Source of the DNA: Rhodospirillales bacterium
GTDB taxonomy: Bacteria > Pseudomonadota > Alphaproteobacteria > Acetobacterales > Acetobacteraceae
Direction of reading: 5' to 3'
DNA length: 38,558 nt
Assembly (NCBI GenBank): GCA_025351925.1
Contig: JANXVC010000172.1
Span: 1 to 38,558, forward strand
The notes below the pieces were generated by a model. That model was not told the origin of the DNA. It searched no databases and saw only the letters and a list, made by a program, of their open reading frames with translations. Position 1 is the first letter of the stretch. Every line of letters starts with the position of its first letter. Both the position numbers and the translations under genes were made by a program. This document shows positions 16,440 through 25,504 of this stretch, in pieces.

Positions 16440-17468
16440 ATGGAGTTCAGGCGCTTGGGACGGTCGGGTTTCATCGTGCCGGCATTGAGCCTCGGCACCG
16501 GCACATTCGGCGGCGGCAATGATTTCTTCAAGGCTTGGGGATCGACCGATGCCCAGGGGGCCACGCGCCTGGTGGATGTCTGCCTCGAGGCTGGGCTATC
16601 GATGTTCGATAGCGCGGACATCTACTCGGCGGGCCTGGCCGAGGAGATCCTGGGCCAGGCAATCGCCGGCCGCCGGCATCAGGTCATCGTCTCGACTAAG
16701 GCGACGTTCCGCTCCGGCGATGGGATCAACGACGTCGGCTCGTCGCGGCATCACCTCATTGACGCCTGCGAGCGGGCGCTCAGGCGTCTTGGCACCGACT
16801 ACATCGACCTGTTTCAGCTGCACGGCTTCGACGCCATGACCCCGGTCGAGGAGACGCTGGGTACGCTCGACGACCTCATCCGCGGCGGCAAAATCCGCTA
16901 TGTCGGCTGCTCCAATTTTTCGGGCTGGCATTTAATGAAGTCGCTCGCCGCCGCGGAGCGCTACGGGCTGCCGCGCTATGTCGCGCATCAGGCATACTAT
17001 TCGCTCGTCGGACGCGACTATGAGGCCGAACTGATGCCGCTCGGGCTCGATCAGGGCGTCGGCGCCGTGGTGTGGAGCCCGTTGGGCTGGGGACGGCTCA
17101 CCGGCAAGATCCGCCGGGGTCAGCCGCTTCCGGCGAACTCGCGCCTGCACGCTACGGCCGAACAAGGTCCTCAAGTGGAAGAAACCTATCTTTACGACGT
17201 GGTTGACGCCCTGCTGGCCGTCGCCGAGGAGGCCGGCAAGACGGTGCCGCAGGTCGCGCTCAACTGGCTGCTGCAGCGGCCGACGGTGGCCAACGTGATC
17301 GTCGGCGCCCGCGACGAGGCGCAGCTGCGGCAGAACCTGGGCGCCGTCGGCTGGACCCTCGCCTCCGACCAGGTGAGACGGCTTGACGCAGCCAGCCATC
17401 GGCCGTTGCCCTACCCTTATTGGCACCAGGCTGGGTTTGCCGAACGCAACCCGGCTCCAGTCAACTAG
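16440..17468 (+). CDS. Aldo/keto reductase
   Basis: A 342-residue NADPH-dependent oxidoreductase with an (alpha/beta)8 barrel. The catalytic tetrad is visible: Asp57 (FDSADIYS), Tyr62, Lys87 (VSTKAT) and His129 (LFQLHG). The C-terminal half contains YVGCSNFSGWH, VWSPLGWGRLTGK and IVGARDEAQLRQNL, typical of the AKR11/AKR13-like bacterial branch related to YajO/voltage-gated channel beta subunits. GGAGG lies 9 bases before the ATG. Cytosolic. It may be co-transcribed with the zinc-ribbon MBL gene. The substrate is probably a sugar-derived or aromatic aldehyde/ketone, but this is not determined. Confidence 0.9.
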   Translation: MEFRRLGRSGFIVPALSLGTGTFGGGNDFFKAWGSTDAQGATRLVDVCLEAGLSMFDSADIYSAGLAEEILGQAIAGRRHQVIVSTKATFRSGDGINDVGSSRHHLIDACERALRRLGTDYIDLFQLHGFDAMTPVEETLGTLDDLIRGGKIRYVGCSNFSGWHLMKSLAAAERYGLPRYVAHQAYYSLVGRDYEAELMPLGLDQGVGAVVWSPLGWGRLTGKIRRGQPLPANSRLHATAEQGPQVEETYLYDVVDALLAVAEEAGKTVPQVALNWLLQRPTVANVIVGARDEAQLRQNLGAVGWTLASDQVRRLDAASHRPLPYPYWHQAGFAERNPAPVN

Positions 17469-17787
17469 CAGCCGGGTGGCTGATCGTCACGCCTTGGCTA
17501 TGAGGTTGCTTCGCGCACAGCGGCGCCACAAGAACGGCTCCTAACATTAATGAGTTGTAAGAAAAGCGCCGCACTTAGCCAATGATCCAGCTAACAAACA
17601 TATATTAATGTGCTCTCGATTGCGTTTCGCAAACCGCTTCAACTGAGTGGTTCTTACATCTCCGCCCAAGGAATTACGGGAGGCGGGCAATAGGATGTAA
17701 TTCTAGGAAAGATACGTTCAACTTTCCAAGCAACGTCCAGCGAGCCACTTCCAGATAACCGCTTGTTCTGCTACTGGGTCCGATATT
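17469..17787. other. Intergenic region, AT-richer than surroundings; no gene seen
   Basis: A 319-bp gap between the aldo/keto reductase and the MFS gene. It is visibly richer in A and T (for example ACATATATTAATG around 17595-17610) than the coding DNA on either side. It most likely holds the promoter for the MFS transporter. I see no convincing ORF, tRNA or terminator with a T tract. Confidence 0.5.
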
Positions 17788-19053
17788 ATGGCAACCTCGC
17801 TTCAACCCTCGGCCGCCCTAAGCGGCGGCTACCGCGCGTTGCTGCACCAGCGCAACTTTGTTCTGCTCTTCTCCGCGTACAGCATCTCAACTCTGGGTAC
17901 TGCCACGGTTCCCATAGCTGTCGCCTTCGCGCTGCTCAGTGCCGACTATTCCGCCTCCGCAGTCGGCATCGTGCTGGCGGCGCAGACCTTGCCGATGGTG
18001 CTGCTCATGCTCGCCGGCGGCGTCGTCGGCGACCGCTGGCCCAGACGCCGCCTTATGATGGGCGCCGACCTGCTGCGCTGTGCCAGCCAAGCCACCCTGG
18101 CAATCCTGCTGGCCCTCGGCCATCCGAGCCTTCCCGCCCTGATGGTCCTGGCTGCCTGCTGCGGCATCGGCACCGCTTTCTACGGACCCGCGGAGAGCGG
18201 CCTGATCCCGCAGGTCGCCGGCGCCGAACGGATCAAGGACGCTAACAGCCTCATCAGCCTGACTGGCTCGCTCGCGGCGATACTGGGGCCGGCGCTCGGC
18301 GGCCTGCTCGTCGGTCTCGGCGGCGCCTCCATCGCGATCGGCATAGATGCGGCATCATACGCCGCGAGCGCCTTATGCCTCGCCTTAATGCGCATCGCGC
18401 CGCATGCAGCATCAGCCCGCGCCTCGCCCGTCACCGAGCTCCAGCATGGCTGGAGCGAGTTCAACCGGCATCGCTGGCTGCAGTTGGTGACCGTGCAGCA
18501 GGGCATGCTGAGCCTGCTCGCCTTCGCGCCGTTCTTCGTGCTCGGCCCAGCCCTGTTTGCCGCAATGCCCGGCGGTGCCCAGACCTGGGGCCTCATCGCC
18601 TCGGCGACCGGCGTGGGCGGCATCGCGGGCGGCCTGTTTGTCCTGCGCGTCCATATTCCCCGACCGCTCTTGGCGGTTCAGCTCGCCACCGCCCTGTTGG
18701 CGACGCCGCTTGTCATGCTCGCGCTGCACGCGCCCGTGCCGCTGCTGGTCCTCGGGAGCGCCACGTTCGGCGTCGCCCTCGCGGTGGTGAACGTCCTCGT
18801 GCAGACCTCCTTGCAAGAGAGCATCCCGCGACACTTCCTGTCGCGGGTCAGCTCGATATTCAGCCTGGTGGCGATGGGCCTGGGTCCGATCGGCTTCGCC
18901 CTGTGCGGCCCCGTCGCCAGCATGATCGGCACGGAGCGCGCACTCGGCTTCGGCGCCTGTGCCCTGCTGGCAAGCGTGGCCGCGCTGCTGGCCTCCTACG
19001 ATATCCAGCGGTTCACCCGCCTTCCCAGTGGAAGTCCGGCATCGCATTCGTAA
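17788..19053 (+). CDS. MFS transporter (12 TM, DHA3-like)
   Basis: A 421-residue major facilitator with about 12 hydrophobic helices. The loop 2-3 motif is visible as GGVVGDRWPRRRLMMGADLLR. GPAESGLIPQVAGAERIKDANSL in the middle is characteristic of the MFS_3/DHA3 exporter group (EntS- and MefA-like). The second half includes QTSLQESIPRHFLSRVSSIF. Such proteins export siderophores, macrolides or small metabolites by proton antiport. It has its own upstream region and is convergent with the secreted-protein gene, so it is probably monocistronic. The substrate is not inferable. Confidence 0.87.
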   Translation: MATSLQPSAALSGGYRALLHQRNFVLLFSAYSISTLGTATVPIAVAFALLSADYSASAVGIVLAAQTLPMVLLMLAGGVVGDRWPRRRLMMGADLLRCASQATLAILLALGHPSLPALMVLAACCGIGTAFYGPAESGLIPQVAGAERIKDANSLISLTGSLAAILGPALGGLLVGLGGASIAIGIDAASYAASALCLALMRIAPHAASARASPVTELQHGWSEFNRHRWLQLVTVQQGMLSLLAFAPFFVLGPALFAAMPGGAQTWGLIASATGVGGIAGGLFVLRVHIPRPLLAVQLATALLATPLVMLALHAPVPLLVLGSATFGVALAVVNVLVQTSLQESIPRHFLSRVSSIFSLVAMGLGPIGFALCGPVASMIGTERALGFGACALLASVAALLASYDIQRFTRLPSGSPASHS

Positions 19054-19086
19054 CCCGCGGAACTTATGTAGTTTTCTTCGTCAAAA

Positions 19087-20826
19087 TCATGGAACGGAGG
19101 GCGGGAACGGCGTGAGGGGGCCGATTGTCACGTTGCCGTTTGAGAGATTGCGCGGCCCCTCACCATTCGCGAGAAACGGGAAATCGGCATAGTTCGACGG
19201 CGAGACCGGGAAGCCCGGAGGCGCGTCCGCGACCTGAAAGTCGAAGGTGGGTGCCTGATACTGGCCGGCGAGCAGCCCGCCAAGCGCTGCGTGATTGAGG
19301 CCGGCCTGGTCGCCAAGCTCGACGCTGCCGTGCTGCGTCCTGGCGCGCATCTCCCGGGTGACCGGCAGAAAGTTGCCCTTGCCGACCTCGAGCCTGAAGC
19401 GGCCCCGGTTGCCCTTGCCGGCGAGGAAACCAGGCTCCGGGCGTACACTGCCGAGTAGCCGCTCGGTTTCGACGCCGCTGTTGGAATCCACATCGACCGC
19501 AAAAATGTCAACGAGCTGTGTGGCGTCGGTCACCCATCCGCGCACCACGATATTTTGTTTTGGTTCAACGATCGGGATCACCCCGCCATCAATCCCCAGC
19601 GCTGGGTTGGGCGGCACGGTCAGGCTGCCGCCACCCGTGCCGATCTTGGTCTTGAACAGCATGAGGTAGGCGGGACCCGCTTGCGCGGCCACGCCGGGCG
19701 CGGTGGTGACCTCAACCTTTTCCGCCTGCAGTGTGTTCGCCGAGACATAGAACTGCTGACTAAGCGGCTGATTGGCGGGACCGGCGGGCACCGCCGGATT
19801 GAACGGGGTCACCGGGGCGTTGGGGTCGATCTTATATAGATTGCCGGAGTAGGTCACGAAGTCGCCGACCATGAAGGGCACCTGGCGAAATGGGTCTGGA
19901 TTGGCGGCGCCGGGCGGGTTCGGCGCCGTCTGGGCCGGCATCGTGAATGCAGTCAGCGGCGCGCCGACCTGCAGGAACGGATCGTGCGGGAACGGCGCGG
20001 TCACACCCGGCGCCGGGTTCAATGGCCGGTTCGTGATGGGCCGGTCCGGGTCAATGGCCGGAGGCGCCACGGCGGGAATGCCCATGGGGTAGCCGTTGCC
20101 GGAGGCGACCGTGGGGTTGTCGGTGTCCGCGGTGAAGCGCGGGTCGGGACTGTGCGCCAAGCCGTAGCGCCCGACGGGGTCGTTGACCTCGACGATGGTG
20201 CCGGTCCCGAGGGTGTTGAGGGTTCCGTTCACTTCAAACCGGCCGTTGGGGAAGTCGATCGCGGTAATGAATCCGACGCCGGCGCTGGCAATCTCCTGCG
20301 AGACCGGCAGGATAAGCCCGACGATGTAGGAACCCGGCGGGTTGCCGGTCACTCCCTTGGTGTCGATATTGCCCTCAATAGTCACCTCGACTGAGGGAAA
20401 CACTCCAGGAAATGCGCCAGTGGCTGGCGGAACCGCTGGCGCATCGGCCAGCGCCAAGCCCGTGATGGGCATTCCAAGCGCGTTCGCAGCCGGATGGTTG
20501 ATCGGCGGAGTTGGCGAGGCCGCGATGGCCGCGTCGAACACCGGAGCCGACTGCGCGACGTCGAACAGCTGCGCCCAGGCCATCGGGTGGGCGGGCATCT
20601 GGATGACGGAGTTGTCCGGCACGATCACGGTGATGTTGTTGACCGTCAGCGTGCCGCCGGCATTGGCCGCACCGCCGGGCTTCAGGGTGGCGGCCTGCAG
20701 GAAGCCGGTCATCGCGAAACTGGCGGGCACCTCGGAGTTGAGGACTGTGAGCTGAGCGTTGGCCACCGATGCCCAACTCAGCCCGACCGCGGCTATCATC
20801 AGTGTGTTCTTATAATGTGTGGACAT
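19087..20826 (-). CDS. Secreted protein of unknown function paired with the di-heme protein
   Basis: A 579-residue protein I do not recognise. It starts with a clear Sec signal peptide (LMIAAVGLSWASVANA, cleavage before Gln). The mature part is Pro-, Gly- and Asn-rich and predicted to be mostly beta. Readable landmarks are GGTLTVNNITVIVPDNS, SVEVTIEGNIDTKGVTG, VPFMVGDFVTYSGNLYKID and QNIVVRGWVTDATQLVDIFAVDVD. No Cys, heme motif, lipobox or membrane anchor is seen, so it should be periplasmic or extracellular. It follows the di-heme gene by 59 bp on the same strand with an AAGGAAAAGGAA ribosome site, so the two are very likely one operon and one function. The C-terminus is complete. Confidence 0.75.
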   Translation of the reverse strand: MSTHYKNTLMIAAVGLSWASVANAQLTVLNSEVPASFAMTGFLQAATLKPGGAANAGGTLTVNNITVIVPDNSVIQMPAHPMAWAQLFDVAQSAPVFDAAIAASPTPPINHPAANALGMPITGLALADAPAVPPATGAFPGVFPSVEVTIEGNIDTKGVTGNPPGSYIVGLILPVSQEIASAGVGFITAIDFPNGRFEVNGTLNTLGTGTIVEVNDPVGRYGLAHSPDPRFTADTDNPTVASGNGYPMGIPAVAPPAIDPDRPITNRPLNPAPGVTAPFPHDPFLQVGAPLTAFTMPAQTAPNPPGAANPDPFRQVPFMVGDFVTYSGNLYKIDPNAPVTPFNPAVPAGPANQPLSQQFYVSANTLQAEKVEVTTAPGVAAQAGPAYLMLFKTKIGTGGGSLTVPPNPALGIDGGVIPIVEPKQNIVVRGWVTDATQLVDIFAVDVDSNSGVETERLLGSVRPEPGFLAGKGNRGRFRLEVGKGNFLPVTREMRARTQHGSVELGDQAGLNHAALGGLLAGQYQAPTFDFQVADAPPGFPVSPSNYADFPFLANGEGPRNLSNGNVTIGPLTPFPPSVP

Positions 20827-20885
20827 AACGTTGTTTCCTTTTCCTTGGGAGAGTCGCCAGCAAAGTCCGGTTTTCGTCGCCTGCT

Positions 20886-23312
20886 CTATGGAGCTTGGGG
20901 GTCCAGCTCCAAGAAGGTCGTGATCGGTGTCGCCCGGCCGTTCTGGCCGACAGCCGGGACCTCCTGCAGACGGTCAACCGCTGGGTTGTTGTCGAGTGAT
21001 CCCGCGGGGACGAATAGCTGGGGATGGTCGAACGGCGCCTTTTCCAACGCCACCCGCTCGTCCGTCAGCCCGTGCGACACGAAGTTCACGAGGTCGCGGA
21101 TGTTCTGCTGCGCGCTGGGCCGGAACTCGGGAAACCGCAGGCCGGGTATCCCTTCGATGTCCGGGTCGAGATCGCCGAAGTTCGTGTTCGGGAAGTTTCC
21201 GCCCCTGGTGTAGAACTCCACGACCTGGCGCAGCGTGGCCGAATCACCGTTGTGGAAGTATGGCCCGGTAAATTGCGTATTACGCAGATTGGGCGCCTTG
21301 AAGCTGCCGTTGATCGCCATGCGGCCCAGGACTGGCACGGCCTGCTTGGTCTTTGGATCGAGCTGCACGAACCGGAGCACGTCCGGCGGCAGCTTGTGGT
21401 CCATGGCCAGCCGTCCCAGCGCCACATAGGACAGCGGGAACGGCCGGTTGCCGTCCAGCGGGTTTTGGAAGGCCGGCGCGTCCGTAGCGGTGCCGGCCCG
21501 GGCGAGGTCCTCCGACGTGCGCCGGACCCCGATGTTGTAGAATCCCTTGTCGTAGGTGGCGAAGGTGCCGTCGCCCATGACCATGAGTTCGAGGATGTCG
21601 AACGGACGCCCTTGCGCGCCAGGTGCGTTGAGGTCCTGCTGCAGGATGTCCATCGCCGAGTGGTTCGTCATGATGGGCGCCGCGTGACAGTTGTTGCAGC
21701 GGGCGCCGATGTTCGGGTCGCCGTCCATGAAGATCGACAGCCCGTTTTGCTCCGACGCGTTCAGCGCGGTCGGGTCGCCGGGCTCGCCGCGCGTGGGCGC
21801 ACCCTCGAAACGGTCGAATGGCGCATCGTTGGAAACGAGGGTCGCCTCATAGGCCTGCACCGCGAGGCCCCAGAACAGTGAGAAGTTCCACTCCATCTGC
21901 GTGTAGTTGTTCTTGTACTTGTCGCCGTCCGGACGCTCGCCGCATGCCGGCACATCATCGGACGCGGACTGCGGCACCACATCGCCTCGGCCGGGACTTC
22001 TTACCAGCGAGCGTGGGTTATTAGTCGATGGCGCCTGTTTTATGATCCTTGCTGGGTCGTATTTGACGATCTCTGCAGACTTCCACCAATCATCCTGGAA
22101 CGCTGCCTTAACCATCTCCGCATAGGTTGAAACATTCAGACCAGGAATGGCCGTCTGACGTCCCTGGGCGTCCGGCTGGGCCATCGATACGGGACCTAGA
22201 ACGCTGTCCTGCGGATGCACGACCTGCCCGGCAAGCGGCTTGAGGCAAAGCAACTTTCTGCCAACGTCGGGGAACATGCGGTTTTCCCACGACATCTCGA
22301 AGTTGCTGGTCGTCGGGCCTACCGCCTGCGACGCCAGGCTGGAATTGGTGATCCGGACGAACACGTCCGTCAACTTGCCGCCGACGTTCTGCAACAGGGT
22401 GCTCGCGCGGTCACGGAAGCCGAACGGATTGACGCCGTTAAAGATATTGCTGGCCCGGCCGTCCCAGAAATTGTCGAAGTTAAACACCGAGTTGATGACG
22501 GTCGGGGCGTTTCTCGGCTCAACCCGCCGCGTCCTGCCCGACAGGCTGGGGTGGCCCGGCATAGCAAGATTGAACACGTCAGGCGCGTCGGTGCCCTGAT
22601 CGACATTGCTTCCGGAGGTGATTCCGGTGAACAGCGTACGGCGCACGCCTTGCGACGACACGACGTCGTTGGTGTCGCGACTGACGTTGGCGAACTCCTC
22701 CAGAGCGTCAGTCTCGGCTCCCCGAGGCGTACGCTCCGTAGGCTGGAACCATGCGTTGAGCGGGAAATCCGCGGCGCTCAGCTCGTGGTTCGGCCCGAAT
22801 TGCGGAAATCCTGGCACGTCGAGGGCGCTGGGTGCCGGCTCAACCGCGCCGGGCGGCTTTGGCGTGTTGCCGTCATTGGCGGTGAACGGGACCGTCGAAT
22901 TGCCGAACGAGCTGTCGCCGGGAAAATCCGGTGACACTCCGTGAAAATTCGTATCGTGCAGACCCGGCGAGATCTGGTTCCTGGTGCGGATATCGGCCCC
23001 AGCGCTGAAATGGCAGCTGGCGCAAGACTGAACGCCGTCGCTGCCGGCCTGCATGTCCCAGAACATGGCCTTGCCCAACTGGACCAGCGCAGCCGGGTTC
23101 CGGACGATGCCGGCGTCCCTCAGCTCACGAAACTCGAGGTCGATGTCTGGGCCGGGGATGTTGCTGATGGGGCCCGGGATGACGACCGCCCTGGGCACCG
23201 GGATCGGCACCTCTTTCAGGGACAGGAATCGGTTGTCCTGGGCAAACGCTCCGGTTGCGAGTATCAGCCCTGAGCCAATGACTGAAGCGGTGTATTTTAT
23301 TGCCGGCTTCAT
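20886..23312 (-). CDS. Secreted di-heme cytochrome c peroxidase-like protein, enlarged
   Basis: 808 residues, about twice the size of classical CcpA/MauG (350-450). Signal peptide with an AFA/Q cleavage near residue 24. The first heme site is CASCH at 97-101 and the second CNNCH at 539-543. The 440-residue spacing is far larger than the usual 150-odd and contains a large insertion (roughly 120-480) with SVFNFDNFWDGRASNIFNG, itself a CcpA-like segment. The C-terminal KAPNLRNTQFTGPYFHNGDSATL stretch is the family hallmark. The reaction could be H2O2 reduction or a MauG-like oxidation of a protein or polymer. AGGAGGG precedes the ATG. It forms an operon with the unknown secreted protein downstream. 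Confidence 0.85.
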   Translation of the reverse strand: MKPAIKYTASVIGSGLILATGAFAQDNRFLSLKEVPIPVPRAVVIPGPISNIPGPDIDLEFRELRDAGIVRNPAALVQLGKAMFWDMQAGSDGVQSCASCHFSAGADIRTRNQISPGLHDTNFHGVSPDFPGDSSFGNSTVPFTANDGNTPKPPGAVEPAPSALDVPGFPQFGPNHELSAADFPLNAWFQPTERTPRGAETDALEEFANVSRDTNDVVSSQGVRRTLFTGITSGSNVDQGTDAPDVFNLAMPGHPSLSGRTRRVEPRNAPTVINSVFNFDNFWDGRASNIFNGVNPFGFRDRASTLLQNVGGKLTDVFVRITNSSLASQAVGPTTSNFEMSWENRMFPDVGRKLLCLKPLAGQVVHPQDSVLGPVSMAQPDAQGRQTAIPGLNVSTYAEMVKAAFQDDWWKSAEIVKYDPARIIKQAPSTNNPRSLVRSPGRGDVVPQSASDDVPACGERPDGDKYKNNYTQMEWNFSLFWGLAVQAYEATLVSNDAPFDRFEGAPTRGEPGDPTALNASEQNGLSIFMDGDPNIGARCNNCHAAPIMTNHSAMDILQQDLNAPGAQGRPFDILELMVMGDGTFATYDKGFYNIGVRRTSEDLARAGTATDAPAFQNPLDGNRPFPLSYVALGRLAMDHKLPPDVLRFVQLDPKTKQAVPVLGRMAINGSFKAPNLRNTQFTGPYFHNGDSATLRQVVEFYTRGGNFPNTNFGDLDPDIEGIPGLRFPEFRPSAQQNIRDLVNFVSHGLTDERVALEKAPFDHPQLFVPAGSLDNNPAVDRLQEVPAVGQNGRATPITTFLELDPQAP

Positions 23313-23763
23313 AGCGAACCCTCCTACTTGCGAGTGGGTCGAGATGTTTGATCGTTATTGAGCCGGTTCGCCTGTGGGTTTTGGCTTCCTGGGACGCTCA
23401 AACATACGCTCAGCCATCTCGATAGGTGTTTACAACGAAAAACTCACGCTTGATTTCAAATATGCGTGTAGTCAAGCTTGCCATGTTGTTCAGTTAATAC
23501 ACAGGGCAGCAATAACAAACCTAAGTCTATCCATAGTGATAACTTAACCGTGAAGGCACTGCCGGTAGTTCCGGATGCCGCCATTATCGATCGATAGCTG
23601 GCAGAGACGATGTATCGGTGTCGTCCGCCGCGCTTCTAATTTGAACTAGCCAGATCGTCACAACGCCGCAAGCACGTCGCGTAACGTAGGCGCATCGAGT
23701 TGTGACGTATGGCACACTGCAACGTAGTCTTATACCAACGGCTCTTTGCATTGACCGTTTTCT
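23313..23763. other. Upstream region of the di-heme operon; no gene seen
   Basis: About 450 bp of AT-rich non-coding sequence upstream of the di-heme gene. It probably contains that operon's promoter. A short dyad GCTTGA/TCAAGC lies near 23450-23480. Small open frames in the region have no family features. Confidence 0.5.
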
Positions 23764-23859
23764 GTCATTGCGAGGAGCGCAGCGACGCGGCAATCCAAGG
23801 CGGCAGCACAGTCCGGATGGCTCCTGGATTGCCGCGCCGCAAGGGCGGCTCGCAATGAC
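23764..23859. repeat. REP-like palindromic hairpin element
   Basis: A 96-bp imperfect palindrome. The left arm starts GTCATTGCGAG and ends CGCGGCAATCCA. The right arm mirrors both blocks (TGGATTGCCGCG and CTCGCAATGAC). The centre between the arms is about 27 bp. The same sequence style (CATTGCGAG with GCAATCCA) is a known dispersed repeat in many proteobacterial genomes, as I recall. It sits in an intergenic gap, as REP/MITE-like elements do. Confidence 0.7.
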
Positions 23860-24057
23860 GGAACGGTGGAAGCAAAAGGCCGCTGGTATTATTCGCCGGC
23901 GCTTCGGTTCAGGCCCGCTGCAGGTCAAATCGTCAAATGACCATTCTGACCAGAGCAATACAGCAGTGTGATGCGCCGCACAGCCCGGTGCGCTGTTGGG
24001 TTCGATATTCCGGGCGCTTCAGGCGAAACGCCGGTGCGTCAACCCAAGGAAAGTGAC

Positions 24058-24168
24058 ATGGCCAATACTCCCGCAAACCATCCATGGCCGATACTGCAGG
24101 ACTGCTTGCCGGGCTGCAGTGCGGCCGTCGGGCTGATTTTATTGCTGACGATCGCTTCGCTCACCTGA
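24058..24168 (+). CDS. Possible 36-residue single-pass membrane peptide
   Basis: A short frame (MANTPANHPW start) with a polar N-terminus containing two Cys (LQDCLPGC) and then a hydrophobic C-terminal stretch, AAVGLILLLTIASLT, long enough to insert in a membrane. AAGGAAAG lies 5-6 bases before the ATG, a good ribosome site. It lies 91 bp upstream of the multi-pass membrane protein on the same strand and could be co-transcribed. Support is limited to the ribosome site and hydrophobicity; no homologue is recalled. Confidence 0.4.
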   Translation: MANTPANHPWPILQDCLPGCSAAVGLILLLTIASLT

Positions 24169-24259
24169 ATTCCAATAGCTGCCAGCCTGTCCGACCGACC
24201 CTGTCCCCCGCCCGATACCGCGGGGATCGTTACGAGCGGACACTCATGGGATCATTATT

Positions 24260-25459
24260 ATGCAGTCACTAAATTCAACAGCAGACTGGCCGATCTACAC
24301 GCGACAGACCGCGTCAACCCAGACCGCTGCCCGCGGCTCGTTCAGGCTAGGATTGGCGTGCAGCGCGCCCATGCCGATCCTGCTGCATGCGGCGGCGGGC
24401 ATGACGGCGGTGGCTGCCCTGCTGCCGACGCGGGCCTGGGCACACGTCAAGTGGTTTGCGCCGTACGATGTCGCTCAGGCGCCGGTGCCGATCAGGGGCG
24501 TCATGACGACGCACTTCCTCATCGTGCTCGCGGGTTTCGCAGCGCTGATATTCGGTGGATTTTTGCTCGATCGGCTCGCGGCGCGATATCGGGGGCCGCG
24601 GATCGCCGGACCGAACCGGCGCACTGACACCGAGGAGCGGGTGCTGCGCGCCGGGGTGGGCGCCGCATTTATCGCGCTGTTCACCATGGGCGGCATCATC
24701 TTGACGCCGGAGCTGCGCACCGACGCGACCTGGCCCGCCTGGCTTCAATTCGGCATTGCGGCCAGCATGCTCTCGGCCCGCACCTGCGGCCTTGGCGGCC
24801 TCGGCATCCTGCTGCTCTACGGCTATGGGATCGCGCAGTACGGCGTCTTTCACCTGAGCGACTACCCGATGTTCCTCGGCATCGCGGCCTATATGGTCCT
24901 GACCTCCAGCGCATCGGAACGGTTGCGCTCGCTGCGGATGCCGATCCTCTATACGACGGTCTGCGTCAGCTTGATGTGGGCGGCGATCGAGAAATGGGCC
25001 TATCCGCAGTGGACCTTCCCCCTGCTCGAAGCGCGTCCCTACTTGACGCTGGGCATCCCGGCCGAGGACTTTATGGTGGTGGCCGGCTTCGTCGAGTTCG
25101 CGCTGGCATTCTACATCCTGACCGGCCTCGGGCTGCTGCGGCTCGGCATCTTCGGGCTTGGCCTGATTTTCGTGTCGGCCATCCTGGACTTCGGCCGGCT
25201 CGACGCCATCGGGCACCTGCCGACGATCGCCTGCCTCGCCGCCATGTTCGTGCATGGGCCGACGCCGCTGCACCGCTGGCTGCATGACGCCAAACGCGGT
25301 TTGCTGGCCGAGGCGGGCAAGGCCGGGCTCTCCTTCGCAACCGCAATCAGCGTGTTCTTCGTCGCCTACTACGGCATGCAGCACGCGGAGTACCGCAACG
25401 GGTCATACGCGCACCAGCACGCAGCGCTCACGCTTCCCGCCCAGGTACAGATCCGGTGA
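24260..25459 (+). CDS. Multi-pass membrane protein, DoxX-like, unknown function
   Basis: A 399-residue protein with a long N-terminal lead, then a signal-peptide-like segment (MPILLHAAAGMTAVAALLP, AWA cleavage) followed by HVKWFAPYDV. After that about eight or nine hydrophobic helices are visible, for example HFLIVLAGFAALIFGGFLL, GAAFIALFTMGGIILTP and EFALAFYILTGLGLLRLGIFG. The EKWAYPQW segment and the EF-ALAF helix resemble DoxX/DoxD quinone-associated membrane proteins, but the match is loose. The ATG at 24371 just before the signal-like segment is an alternative start. The HVKWF opening after the signal is a distinctive landmark. Tail residues are hydrophilic with several His. Role not known. 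Confidence 0.65.
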   Translation: MQSLNSTADWPIYTRQTASTQTAARGSFRLGLACSAPMPILLHAAAGMTAVAALLPTRAWAHVKWFAPYDVAQAPVPIRGVMTTHFLIVLAGFAALIFGGFLLDRLAARYRGPRIAGPNRRTDTEERVLRAGVGAAFIALFTMGGIILTPELRTDATWPAWLQFGIAASMLSARTCGLGGLGILLLYGYGIAQYGVFHLSDYPMFLGIAAYMVLTSSASERLRSLRMPILYTTVCVSLMWAAIEKWAYPQWTFPLLEARPYLTLGIPAEDFMVVAGFVEFALAFYILTGLGLLRLGIFGLGLIFVSAILDFGRLDAIGHLPTIACLAAMFVHGPTPLHRWLHDAKRGLLAEAGKAGLSFATAISVFFVAYYGMQHAEYRNGSYAHQHAALTLPAQVQIR

Positions 25460-25504
25460 GAGGACAGGTTGCAAGCAGAGAGGCCGGGGGTCGCCCTCGG
25501 CCTC

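Noticed and set aside
17469-17787. Possible rho-independent terminator after the aldo/keto reductase
   Set aside because: I found no strong stem followed by a T tract in this gap.
24347-25384. 345-codon open frame antisense to the membrane protein
   Set aside because: Charged low-complexity shadow; the sense frame has a signal-like segment and a series of membrane helices.
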